From a virus: 34,555 bases of DNA. Below are positions 23,087-30,771 of this stretch, one piece after another (within the stretch, counting starts at the first letter, position 1; each line of letters begins with the position of its first letter). A program made the translations under genes and the position numbers. The stretch spans positions 1 through 34,555 of the IMG/VR virus record IMGVR_UViG_3300019093_000034. The stretch is one strand, 5' to 3'. The notes beneath the pieces were generated by a model, which was given only the letters and a program-made list of their open reading frames with translations, ran no database searches and had not been told where the DNA came from.

Positions 23087-24277
23087 ATGAATATTGAAGA
23101 TCTTGTCATCTTTTCTGTTAGAAACAGCATCCCCTTGAATTCTTGGGATACTCGGCTGGTACACAGTATATACGAGCAGATCATTATTAAAAATAGCCTG
23201 ACCGAAAAGCAGGGTGCTGCCATGGTAAAGATCCTAAAGCGATACCATTCAGCAATTTCTGCCCACGCAGGACAGGATATTTTACAATATTTGGAAAATC
23301 CCTCATATCGACTGGGGATTAGAAAAATCAACACTGTCAAACGCATCACCGTTGTTGACCATGACTACTATGGTAAAGCAATACAAGTAGAATTTCCGTT
23401 TGACCAAAAAATTATCGAAGATATAAAAAGTAAAAAAACCATTAATCATTTGGGTCAATGGGATTCTGAGAAAAAATCATGGATTTTTCCTCTAAGCGAA
23501 TACAGCATTGCTCATTTGAAAAACATTGCCCAAGAAAACGCATTTGAAATGGATACAGAATTTCGATCCTATGTCGAACAATATAATAATATTGTTGAAA
23601 ACATGGAGCAGTACATACCTATACTAGTGGCAGAAAATGATGGGGTAAAAATTCGCAATTTTTCACAAAATTCTCCAATTTTTCCGTCTGAAAATATACT
23701 AAAATCTGTCTTTGAGGCAAGAAAATTAGGAGTTTTGACCTGGGGTGAAAACATTGAGGAATACCTTGAAACCGAAGAAATCAATCAAAACACTAGAGAT
23801 TTTGTAAGAAGCAATCCCAGCGAAGATTTCCATATCAACAGTGAAAAATACGACATTTTTTCACTGACTGATATAGTAAAATATATGACGCCGACTCTGT
23901 TTATTATTCCTGGCGGTAGTGAACTGGAAAAATTACAGGCCTGCTGCGAATTCCTAAAAAACATCGGTATTGATTCTGCAGAGGTCAGTGTGATGTTTAG
24001 GCTACCCAAAGAAACTCACGAAAATTTCAATAATTTTGTGAAAAATTCCGGTTTTAACAATCCCATCACAGATACTACTCGTGCTGTGTTTGTTAGCGGC
24101 AAGTTTCCTAAACCTGTGCTTAAATCTGGAATCAAATTTCACACGGTGGTCAATTTAGGTTTTGATAATGTACATTACAGCCTGAGAGATTTTGTGAAAA
24201 ATCACGAAAATTTGGTCTACTACACCGAAAAAATCAACCCCACGCAAACGGAATTTACATGGCTTCTTGCAAGGTAA
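23087..24277 (+). CDS. HARP-like domain protein preceding UvsW
   Basis: Start ATG 23087 is preferred over GTG 23072, which lies across the -10 box. The 396-aa product has a helical N-terminus (LVHSIYEQIIIKNSLTEKQGAAMVKILKRYH). Then at residues 98-150 comes AIQVEFPFDQKIIEDIK, GQWDSEKKSWIFPLSEY, IAHLKNIAQ, which resembles the HARP domain of SMARCAL1-type annealing helicases (F-x-V...L-x-x-x-F-K...Y-x-x-x-x-x-x-W-x-F-P-L-x-x-Y). The remainder is unrecognised. Its last 19 bases overlap uvsW, so the proteins are probably made together. It may target or assist UvsW on branched DNA. The HARP assignment is inference from a short pattern. Confidence 0.6.
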   Translation: MNIEDLVIFSVRNSIPLNSWDTRLVHSIYEQIIIKNSLTEKQGAAMVKILKRYHSAISAHAGQDILQYLENPSYRLGIRKINTVKRITVVDHDYYGKAIQVEFPFDQKIIEDIKSKKTINHLGQWDSEKKSWIFPLSEYSIAHLKNIAQENAFEMDTEFRSYVEQYNNIVENMEQYIPILVAENDGVKIRNFSQNSPIFPSENILKSVFEARKLGVLTWGENIEEYLETEEINQNTRDFVRSNPSEDFHINSEKYDIFSLTDIVKYMTPTLFIIPGGSELEKLQACCEFLKNIGIDSAEVSVMFRLPKETHENFNNFVKNSGFNNPITDTTRAVFVSGKFPKPVLKSGIKFHTVVNLGFDNVHYSLRDFVKNHENLVYYTEKINPTQTEFTWLLAR

Positions 24278-25719
24278 TAATCAAAGACGAAGTCAATGTT
24301 AAGATTGAAAATCTTGATCTCGACACTCGCAAAGCACTGGTTAAAAAATTCAAATATGAGGACCCTAGTGCCCGTTTTCGCCCCAGTTATCGCCTGGGTA
24401 GGTGGGATGGCAGCATCAGTTTCTTTGGACTGGGCGGAACCACCTATATGAGCATGTTGCCCCAGGTATTGGAGTATCTAGAAGGTAGAAACTTCTATAT
24501 TGAACTAGAAGATCACCGCAATCCTATCAATCTAGATTTCGAGTCAATTGACACTGATTTTTGGGGTGATTTGACCTGGCCAACAGGACATCGTTTTGCT
24601 GGACAACCTATTAGATTACGCGAAGATCAAGTTGATGTTATCAACATGTTTCTCAAACACCCGCAGTGTATTCAAGAAATTGCCACCGGTTTTGGTAAAA
24701 CCATTACCACTGCAACACTGAGCAAAATCTGTGAAAAATTCGGTCGTACAATTACTGTGGTTCCTAACAAAAGTCTAGTGGAACAGACCGAAGAAGATTT
24801 CATCAATTGCCAATTAGACGTAGGAGTCTATTACGGAGACAGAAAAGATCTGGATCGAACTCACACAATTTGTACTTGGCAAAGTCTCAATATTTTAGAC
24901 AAAAATAGCAAGAATTATGACGAACTTGCCTCGGCTCGATTAGAAGAACTATTAGACAATGTTCAAACTGTTATGGTAGACGAAGTACACATGGCCAAGG
25001 CCGATGTGTTGAAAAACCTACTGACTCGCAACTTGTCCCAAACTCCGATCAGGTGGGGGTTGACCGGAACTATCCCCAAGGCCGAGCACGAATTTCAGGC
25101 CATCAAAGCCAGTCTAGGGGAAGTGGTAAATCGTGTTCAGGCACATACTCTGCAGGAGTCCGGCGTATTGAGTCAATGTCATGTAAATATTGTTCAGACT
25201 GCCGAATGGAAAGAATTTCGTAGCTATCAAGAAGAATTAAAATACCTGGTCTGCGATGAAGTCAGAATGACTTATATTGCTGGATTAATCAGTCGTATTG
25301 CTGAATCTGGTAATACACTGATTCTAGTAGACCGAATTGAAAGTGGTAAGTTTTTAGTTGAAAATTTACCAGATAGTGTTTTTGTATCCGGCGAAGTCAA
25401 AACAAAAAACAGGAAAGAACACTATGACGAAATTAAAACTGCCGACAATAAAATTATCGTGGCCACTTATGGCGTTGCTGCCGTCGGCATTAATATTCCC
25501 AGGATTTTTAATTTGGTCTTGCTGGAACCAGGAAAAAGTTTTGTGCGAGTTATTCAAAGCATTGGACGAGGAATTAGAAAAGCCGACGACAAAGACTTTG
25601 TACAGATCTGGGACATAACGGCCGCAGCCAAATATGCAAAACGACATCTCACAGATCGAAAACGTTTCTACAAAGAAGCACACTACCCCTTTACCATAGA
25701 AAAAGTCAAATACCAATGA
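24259..25719 (+). CDS. uvsW: UvsW-like ATP-dependent DNA helicase
   Basis: 486 aa superfamily 2 helicase: N-terminal domain with FKYEDPSARFRPSYRLGRWDGSISFF as in UvsW, Q-motif-like RLREDQ (119-124), Walker A ATGFGKT (142-148), DEVH (241-244), motif III LTGTIP, motif V VATYGVAAVGINIP, and motif VI QSIGRGIRK. UvsW rewinds and branch-migrates forks and R-loops and switches T4 from origin- to recombination-dependent replication. It overlaps the HARP-like gene by 19 bases, and its stop overlaps the next ATG (ATGA at 25716-25719). Confidence 0.95.
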   Translation: MASCKVIIKDEVNVKIENLDLDTRKALVKKFKYEDPSARFRPSYRLGRWDGSISFFGLGGTTYMSMLPQVLEYLEGRNFYIELEDHRNPINLDFESIDTDFWGDLTWPTGHRFAGQPIRLREDQVDVINMFLKHPQCIQEIATGFGKTITTATLSKICEKFGRTITVVPNKSLVEQTEEDFINCQLDVGVYYGDRKDLDRTHTICTWQSLNILDKNSKNYDELASARLEELLDNVQTVMVDEVHMAKADVLKNLLTRNLSQTPIRWGLTGTIPKAEHEFQAIKASLGEVVNRVQAHTLQESGVLSQCHVNIVQTAEWKEFRSYQEELKYLVCDEVRMTYIAGLISRIAESGNTLILVDRIESGKFLVENLPDSVFVSGEVKTKNRKEHYDEIKTADNKIIVATYGVAAVGINIPRIFNLVLLEPGKSFVRVIQSIGRGIRKADDKDFVQIWDITAAAKYAKRHLTDRKRFYKEAHYPFTIEKVKYQ

Positions 25720-26219
25720 GAATATTAACACTTGATAACGAATTGTTCAGCCTTAACGATCTACCCGACGAAATTGAAGAAGATCTACGATTTGCGGTGC
25801 TAGACAACAGCGATAGCAGCAATCCTGATCATTTTTTCATTCCCTTAATCTTTTTGGAAAGTTTCACAGGTCCGGCTGTGGTATTGAAGATTGGAGATCA
25901 TGAATTAACCATGCCACTGGATTGGTGTACAATTGTAGGGGATCCCGAAGGACCGGAAATGGAAGTACTGCCATTGACCAGTTTGAACGATCGAGGATTT
26001 CAAACATTTTGTTTTAATCCATTAGGCAGTTATAGACCAGAATTTCTTGATATTGATATCATTGATGTTTATCAAGATGTCAAATGGTATTTTCCCAAGA
26101 TGAAACCGGGACAACTACTGTGTACTCCGCTGCATGAAGGTCCCAATCCTGCCTGTGCTTATTTCGTCAAAGAAGTCAGTCGTCAAAGCGAACTGGTCAG
26201 TTATTCAGCCTGCTGGTAA
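25716..26219 (+). CDS. Conserved phage protein downstream of uvsW (167 aa)
   Basis: ATGA overlap with uvsW. The product has ILTLDNELFSLNDLPDEI, HFFIPLIFLESFTGPAVVLKIGDHELTMPLDW, LTSLNDRGFQTFCFNPLGSYRPEFLDIDIIDVY and VKWYFPKMKPGQLLCTPL. I recall close relatives as conserved unknown proteins of T4-like cyanophages in the same place. The beta-rich, strongly conserved fold suggests an essential core function, but none is known to me. Confidence 0.8.
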   Translation: MRILTLDNELFSLNDLPDEIEEDLRFAVLDNSDSSNPDHFFIPLIFLESFTGPAVVLKIGDHELTMPLDWCTIVGDPEGPEMEVLPLTSLNDRGFQTFCFNPLGSYRPEFLDIDIIDVYQDVKWYFPKMKPGQLLCTPLHEGPNPACAYFVKEVSRQSELVSYSACW

Positions 26220-26223
26220 AACT

Positions 26224-26469
26224 ATGACCTACGTATACGAAAGCCCGGATAACGGCGATACTGTATATCGAAGAAAAATTGGCGATCCAGAACGAGAAAA
26301 ACATTTGGTGAGTGAACGAAGGAAAGACTTACTCAACGAAATAAGAGAAAGTCAGTTGTGGGGTGATATTCATCGTGCAGCACTAACCAATCCTGCTTTA
26401 CAAGAAGCCCTGGACCGTGTTAAAGTAATATACTACTTGAGTAAAGAAAATGGCCGCAGCAAAACTTGA
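26224..26469 (+). CDS. Conserved small phage protein (81 aa)
   Basis: Starts at ATG 26224, four bases after the previous stop; an in-frame start 90 bases earlier would lie inside the previous gene. The product has YVYESPDNGDTVYRRKIGDPERE, then basic helices (ERRKDLLNEIRESQLWGDIHRAALTNPALQEALDRV). It overlaps the next gene by 20 bases. Similar short proteins with YESPDxGxTVYRR occur in T4-like marine phages from memory. Function unknown. Confidence 0.75.
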   Translation: MTYVYESPDNGDTVYRRKIGDPEREKHLVSERRKDLLNEIRESQLWGDIHRAALTNPALQEALDRVKVIYYLSKENGRSKT

Positions 26470-26914
26470 TATCAAACGCGAACTGGCAGCGGTAGACACG
26501 AGAAATTATGATTTCTATGATAACCTCACCTCTGAGGAAAAGAAAGCATTCAGCCCGTATATACTAATGCGTTATGTATCAAATACCACAGGCGATCGAG
26601 ATATACAGGAGTGGTATTTAGAAAACACCAACGAGTTTGTCAATAAAAATCATTGGACATTGAGTAAAAATCACAAGGCGCTGTTGTGGAAATTGTTTGC
26701 CGCAACCGGGGGCGGATCTCCGACATATCATCCCTACATGGCAGCGGGTAAAAAGGAAAAAGTTAACAAATTTGAAAATCTACTGGCAGAAACATACCCT
26801 GCTAAAAAGATCGAAGATATTAAATTGCTGGCCAGTTTAATGACCGCAGAGGACCGACAAGAACTGTTTGATAATCTAGGGTTTGATCGTAAACAACGCA
26901 AAGAGTATGAGTGA
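26450..26914 (+). CDS. Putative sliding-clamp loader small subunit (gp62-like)
   Basis: 154-aa helical protein: YDNLTSEEKKAFSPYILMRYVSN, WYLENTNEFVNKNHWTLSKNHKALLWKLF, KKEKVNKFENLLAETYPAKKIEDIKLLASLMTAEDRQEL. The N-terminal FSPYILMRYVS pattern followed by HxxLLWKL resembles the short gp62 clamp-loader subunits of T4-like marine phages. gp62 with gp44 loads the gp45 clamp, but neither gp44 nor gp45 is in this window. It overlaps genes on both sides (20 and 8 bases). Moderate to weak confidence in the specific function. Confidence 0.55.
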   Translation: MAAAKLDIKRELAAVDTRNYDFYDNLTSEEKKAFSPYILMRYVSNTTGDRDIQEWYLENTNEFVNKNHWTLSKNHKALLWKLFAATGGGSPTYHPYMAAGKKEKVNKFENLLAETYPAKKIEDIKLLASLMTAEDRQELFDNLGFDRKQRKEYE

Positions 26915-27605
26915 TTTGATCTTGGCACAACCATACAAGTGTGTTCATTGCAACACCAGTTTTATGAAAGAGCGGACTCTCATGGCTCATATGTGTGAGA
27001 AGAAACGCCGTGCTATGCAACGAGATGAAAAACGAGTACAGGCCGGGTTTATGGCATTCAATCGTTTTTGGCAATTAACACAAGGTGCTAAAAAACCCAA
27101 GACCTATGAGGAATTTTGCGAAAGCAGTTATTACAACGCCTTTGTAAAATTTGGCAGTTTCGTCAACAATGTCAACCCACTATATCCGGATAAGTTTGTA
27201 GATCATGTGATCAAGAGCGGAGTCAAACTGGATCACTGGTGTAGAGATGAACTTTATGATGCATATCTATATGACATGCTGAAGATTGAACCAGTGGAAA
27301 GTGCTGTGGAGCGTAGTTTAAAAACCATGATGGAATGGGGTGATGCACAAAACGCTGAGTTTGCACATTATTACAACTATGTCAGTCTAAGTCGTGCTGT
27401 TTACGATATACGCAATGGAAATATCAGTTGCTGGATCACGCTAAATTCAGTAAGTGGAAAAGAAATGATTGGTAAGATGAGCGATGAACAATTGGAAATG
27501 ATCGCCCCGGCTTTTGATTTGCCATATTGGATTACAAGATTTAAACAATTACCGGCAGATGTTGCCCTGGTACGAGAAATTTGTGAAGAGGTAGGAATAA
27601 AATGA
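26907..27605 (+). CDS. Conserved phage protein with N-terminal C2HC zinc finger (232 aa)
   Basis: Start ATG 26907 overlaps the previous stop by 8 bases; an earlier in-frame start lies inside the previous gene and is not conserved-looking. Residues 10-36 hold YKCVHC...TLMAHMC, a CxxC-x12-HxC finger. Then come AGFMAFNRFWQLTQGAKKPKTYEEFCESSYYNAFVKFGSF, VIKSGVKLDHWCRDELYDAYL and SCWITLNSVSGKEMI. I recall a highly similar unknown protein across T4-like cyanophages. The zinc finger suggests nucleic-acid binding. Its TGA overlaps the cupin ATG (ATGA), so it is read with the sugar genes. Confidence 0.8.
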   Translation: MSDLILAQPYKCVHCNTSFMKERTLMAHMCEKKRRAMQRDEKRVQAGFMAFNRFWQLTQGAKKPKTYEEFCESSYYNAFVKFGSFVNNVNPLYPDKFVDHVIKSGVKLDHWCRDELYDAYLYDMLKIEPVESAVERSLKTMMEWGDAQNAEFAHYYNYVSLSRAVYDIRNGNISCWITLNSVSGKEMIGKMSDEQLEMIAPAFDLPYWITRFKQLPADVALVREICEEVGIK

Positions 27606-27958
27606 GATTGGAAGGGTTTGTAGAAAAGGGTTGGGGATCGGAATTAATTTGGGCCACCAATGACAAGTATTGTGGAAAATTATTAAAGTTCAACAAAGGC
27701 GCCAGATTCAGCATGCACTTCCATGCTGAAAAAGATGAAACTTGGTATATATTAGATGGACGATTTGAAGTTCGATGGATTAATACCCGAGATGCTACCA
27801 CAGATAGCCGTACACTAATTGCCGGAGATACTTGGCGTAATGAGCCGCTATTCCCTCACCAAGTAATTTGTATTGAGGCAGGTACAATAATTGAAGTCAG
27901 CACACCCGATAGTGTAGAAGATAACTATCGTGTAGGCAAGGGTGATAGTCAGAAATGA
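27602..27958 (+). CDS. Cupin-fold protein, sugar-phosphate isomerase-like
   Basis: 118 aa, single cupin: KGWGSELIWATNDKYCGKLLKFNKGARFSMHFHAEKDETWYILDG contains the G-x5-HxH-x3,4-E metal motif 1, and the later GDTWRNEPLFPHQVICIEAG is motif 2 with His. It resembles the cupin domain of type II mannose-6-phosphate isomerase/guanylyltransferases. It overlaps both neighbours by ATGA and heads the ADP-heptose gene set. It may isomerise or epimerise a sugar phosphate for that pathway, but the substrate is not shown by sequence. Confidence 0.8.
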   Translation: MRLEGFVEKGWGSELIWATNDKYCGKLLKFNKGARFSMHFHAEKDETWYILDGRFEVRWINTRDATTDSRTLIAGDTWRNEPLFPHQVICIEAGTIIEVSTPDSVEDNYRVGKGDSQK

Positions 27959-28728
27959 AAATTTTAATTACAGGGCATCGAGGCTTTATCGGAAAAAATT
28001 TAGTAGAATATCTAAAAGATCACGAATTGTCTTTTTATGAACCAGGTGATGCTGTTCCGTCAGTAGATGGGTTAGATTGGGTAATTCACCTGGGTGCGTT
28101 AACATCCACTACCGAAACAAATGTAGAATTGGTACTTGAAAACAACTATGACTTTAGTAGATGGTTGGTTAATGAATGTTTAAAACACAATGTAAATTTT
28201 CAATATTCCAGTTCTGCCAGTGTATACGGACAGAATAAAGATTTTAACGAAAATTCTCCTGTGAATCCCCAAAGTCCCTATGCTTGGAGTAAGTATCTAT
28301 TTGACAGATATATAACACACACAGCAGGTAATTGGCCTATTAAAGTACAGGGATTTAGATATTTCAATGTATATGGCCCCCATGAGGATCACAAGGGCAA
28401 TCAAGCAAGTCCTTATCATAAGTTTGAAAAACAGGCCAAAGATACTGGTGTAATAAAACTGTTCAAAGGCAGTGACAAATTCTCCAGAGATTTTGTGCCA
28501 GTTGAAACAGTTTGTAAAATACATAAACATTTTTTAGGTGTATCAGAAACTGGAATTTGGAATATAGGTACCGGACAGGCTACCTCGTTTGAAAATGTTG
28601 CAAGAATGATTGCTGACAAATATAATGCACATATAGAATATATTCCTATGCCTGAAAATCTAAAACACCAATATCAGGAATTCACCTGCGCAGACGTGGG
28701 ATTATTAAGAAAGCATTATGATATATGA
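27955..28728 (+). CDS. hldD: ADP-L-glycero-D-manno-heptose 6-epimerase (HldD-like)
   Basis: 257-aa extended SDR: Rossmann GHRGFIGKN (7-15), HLGALTSTTETN (45-56), QYSSSASVYG (83-92), catalytic Y-x-x-x-K as YAWSK (109-113), then GFRYFNVYGPHEDHKGNQAS, KLFKGSDKFSRDFVPVE, GIWNIGTGQATSF, and IEYIPMPENLKHQYQEFTCAD. This order of motifs matches E. coli HldD closely, including STTE, the HKG loop and YQ-x-FT-x-AD. It converts ADP-D-glycero- to ADP-L-glycero-heptose. It is shorter than the 310-aa E. coli enzyme, lacking part of the N-terminal half and the last helix. Overlaps neighbours by ATGA. Confidence 0.88.
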   Translation: MKILITGHRGFIGKNLVEYLKDHELSFYEPGDAVPSVDGLDWVIHLGALTSTTETNVELVLENNYDFSRWLVNECLKHNVNFQYSSSASVYGQNKDFNENSPVNPQSPYAWSKYLFDRYITHTAGNWPIKVQGFRYFNVYGPHEDHKGNQASPYHKFEKQAKDTGVIKLFKGSDKFSRDFVPVETVCKIHKHFLGVSETGIWNIGTGQATSFENVARMIADKYNAHIEYIPMPENLKHQYQEFTCADVGLLRKHYDI

Positions 28729-29120
28729 AAATATTTGTCAATGGAACCTTTGATATACTACATATAGGGCATTTAGGACTTTTAGAATACGCATATGATT
28801 TAGGCAAGATACTAACCGTTGCCATAGACAGTGATCGTCGTATTCGAGAATTAAAAGGTCCCAATAGACCCATACACAACGAACATGAACGCAAAACCAT
28901 GTTGAACTGTCTATACATGGTCGATAAGGTATATGTGTTTGACACTGACCAAGAACTGGTAGAACTGATTAAAAATCACTGCGATATCATGGTCAAAGGC
29001 AGCGATTATCGAGGACGACCTATCATAGGTGAAGAATATTGTAAAGAGGTAAAATTTTATGAGCGAATTGAAAAATACTCAACCACCGACACCATTCAAC
29101 GTATTATTGATCGGCGATAG
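28725..29120 (+). CDS. hldC: Heptose-1-phosphate adenylyltransferase (HldE C-terminal domain-like)
   Basis: 131 aa. NGTFDILHIGHLGLLEYA contains the cytidylyltransferase-type HxGH motif (13-16). TVAIDSDRRIRELKGPNRPI, ERKTMLNCLYMVDKVYVF and VKGSDYRGRPIIG (90-102) match domain II of HldE/RfaE, which adenylylates D-glycero-D-manno-heptose 1-phosphate. Here it is a stand-alone gene before the kinase, the reverse of the fused bacterial order. Overlaps hldD by ATGA and the kinase gene by 62 bases. Confidence 0.87.
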   Translation: MKIFVNGTFDILHIGHLGLLEYAYDLGKILTVAIDSDRRIRELKGPNRPIHNEHERKTMLNCLYMVDKVYVFDTDQELVELIKNHCDIMVKGSDYRGRPIIGEEYCKEVKFYERIEKYSTTDTIQRIIDRR

Positions 29121-29829
29121 TTGTACCGATGAGTACTATATTGGGCACTGCGACAGACTAAGTCCCGAAGCACCTGTTCCGGTGATGAAAATTATTGAGC
29201 ATTACAATTTGCCCGGCATGGCAGGTAATGTAAGATCTAATTTTACTGCACTTGGCATCGATGTTGAATATATTACCAATAACGAAAACATTGTTAAAAC
29301 TCGTTATATAGATCAAAGGTCAGGACAACATTTATTACGTGTAGATTCTGAACCATATGTCCGCGAATGGGACGGCCTTACCTTGTGTAAATTATTTGAA
29401 TATGACGCTATTGTTATTTCAGATTACAATAAGGGATTTATCAACTATGAACAAATTGGAATCATACTGAAAGAATGTCAAGTTCCGGTATTCATAGATA
29501 CTAAAAAAACCGAACTGGCTAGAATGAATGGCGCGTTTGTAAAAATCAACAGCAAAGAACACAGCCTGGCAAAAAGTTATTCCGATAATATGATCATCAC
29601 ACTGGGGGATCGTGGTGCCAGTTATCAAGGTAAAATCTATCCTGCTCCGCGAGTAGAAGTCAGTGATGTGTGCGGTGCCGGGGACACATTTCTTGCTGCA
29701 CTGACCTATCAATATCTCATAACCGGCAATATAGAATCTGCTATAGAGTTTGCCAATATTGCAGGCAGTATCACTGTACAACATCGCGGAAACTACGCAC
29801 CTACCTTAGAGGAAATACGTGGACATTGA
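29059..29829 (+). CDS. hldA: Heptose-7-phosphate kinase (HldE N-terminal domain-like, PfkB family)
   Basis: 256-aa ribokinase-family protein: LLIGDSCTDEYYIG (16-29), DRLSPEAPVPV (32-42) as in HldE, LPGMAGNV (51-58), TRYIDQRSGQHLLRVDSE (81-98), ISDYNKGF, and anion hole/catalytic GAGDTF (206-211, Asp209). It phosphorylates heptose 7-phosphate at C1. It is shorter than the roughly 310-residue E. coli domain. ATG 29059 has AGAGG upstream and lies inside the end of the adenylyltransferase gene. The next gene starts 11 bases before its stop. Confidence 0.87.
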   Translation: MSELKNTQPPTPFNVLLIGDSCTDEYYIGHCDRLSPEAPVPVMKIIEHYNLPGMAGNVRSNFTALGIDVEYITNNENIVKTRYIDQRSGQHLLRVDSEPYVREWDGLTLCKLFEYDAIVISDYNKGFINYEQIGIILKECQVPVFIDTKKTELARMNGAFVKINSKEHSLAKSYSDNMIITLGDRGASYQGKIYPAPRVEVSDVCGAGDTFLAALTYQYLITGNIESAIEFANIAGSITVQHRGNYAPTLEEIRGH

Positions 29830-30385
29830 TATTGATTTTGCAGATCGAAATTCTGTATTAAAAATTATCCAACATATTCCTGCCAGTCTTGACGGTAATA
29901 AACGACACAACACTGGAGTATATTGCCATGCCATACCTGTCAATCCCCTAACCGGTGTAGCCAGTATTGACTATAAGACTGCAGAATCAAGAGGATATTT
30001 TAAAATAGATTTTCTCAATGTCAGTGTTTATCAAGGCGTTCGAGATAATGATCATTTAGAGTCATTAATGAATACCGAACCACTATGGGATTTATTAGAA
30101 CAGGATGAATTTGTTAATTTGCTGTTTCATGTCAATGGACATGGATCAATACTGCGTCAAATGAAACCAAAAAATACAGAACAACTAGCTGCGGTATTGG
30201 CAATGATCCGTCCTGCTAAACGCTATCTAATTGGACAGGATTGGGATACTGTAATGAAGGAAGTATGGGTCAAACCTGCCAACGATGAATATTATTTTAA
30301 AAAAGCCCATGCACTAAGTTATGCTATGGTAGTTATAGTACATATGAATTTAATCTGCGAGAGCATTAGTCACGATTATTCTTAG
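29819..30385 (+). CDS. Miniature DnaE-like (DNA polymerase III alpha) palm protein
   Basis: GTG start behind AGAGG, overlapping the kinase stop. The 188-aa product reads like a condensed C-family polymerase core: DIDIDFADR (2-10, like PDxDxDF holding D401/D403 of E. coli DnaE), KRHNTGVYCHAIP (28-40), YFKIDFLNV (60-68, like KFDFLGL with D555), LLFHVNGHGSILRQMKPKNTEQLAAVLAMIRPAK (101-134, like vFQlES-G-M...kP-x-x-fedliAlvALyRPG), and FKKAHALSYAMVVIVHMNLI (160-179, like KSHAxAYAxxSYQxAxLK). PHP, most of the fingers, the clamp-binding and OB parts are missing. Polymerase activity is unproven. I recall similar short proteins in marine phages. Confidence 0.72.
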   Translation: MDIDIDFADRNSVLKIIQHIPASLDGNKRHNTGVYCHAIPVNPLTGVASIDYKTAESRGYFKIDFLNVSVYQGVRDNDHLESLMNTEPLWDLLEQDEFVNLLFHVNGHGSILRQMKPKNTEQLAAVLAMIRPAKRYLIGQDWDTVMKEVWVKPANDEYYFKKAHALSYAMVVIVHMNLICESISHDYS

Positions 30386-30749
30386 GTGCTCGTACTAATT
30401 GAATGCTTTTTCTTTTCACTCGTTTTTCTGCTATTTCACTGAGATTTACTGTAGGTCCAAAAATTACAGTAACATCTTTACTATTGAATGTTTTAATAAT
30501 ATAACGAAATACTGCCATTTCTTTTTTTAAGAAAATGTTTATGGGTATACGCCTGTTGCTTTCCCACCACCAGATCTCGCCTAGTTCTAAAAATTGATTT
30601 TTTTCTTCAATATCCTTGATAATCGATATGTCATAAATGCTGGCTACATGTGAGTCAAAATTAATGACAATGCCGACATATTCTGTTTCATTGGATTTAA
30701 TGCAGGATACAAAAGGATAATTTTGTTGAAATTGGTCAGGTAGACTCAT
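30366..30749 (-). CDS. Conserved phage protein of unknown function (127 aa)
   Basis: Reads on the minus strand and ends within the last 20 bases of the DnaE-like gene (convergent). The product has YPFVSCIKSNETEYVGIVINFDSHVASIYD, NQFLELGEIWWWESNRRIPINIFLKKEM, KDVTVIFGPTVNLSEIAEKRVKRKSIQLV. ELGEIWWWESNRxIPINIFLK is distinctive and, from memory, conserved among T4-like cyanophages. The basic C-terminus could bind nucleic acid. Function unknown. Confidence 0.78.
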   Translation of the reverse strand: MSLPDQFQQNYPFVSCIKSNETEYVGIVINFDSHVASIYDISIIKDIEEKNQFLELGEIWWWESNRRIPINIFLKKEMAVFRYIIKTFNSKDVTVIFGPTVNLSEIAEKRVKRKSIQLVRAPKNNRD

Positions 30750-30758
30750 TGATTAAAG

Positions 30759-30766
30759 AATAAATA
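30759..30766 (+). promoter_or_regulatory. Late promoter AATAAATA, 5 bases before ATG
   Basis: AATAAATA, spacer tcatt, ATG at 30772. No ribosome site. Same geometry as the gp13, tube-like and gp17 promoters. Confidence 0.7.
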
Positions 30767-30771
30767 TCATT

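Noticed and set aside
28725-29829. Frameshifted bifunctional hldE
   Set aside because: Both domains are complete, in reversed order relative to HldE, with separate starts and a ribosome site; they are two genes.
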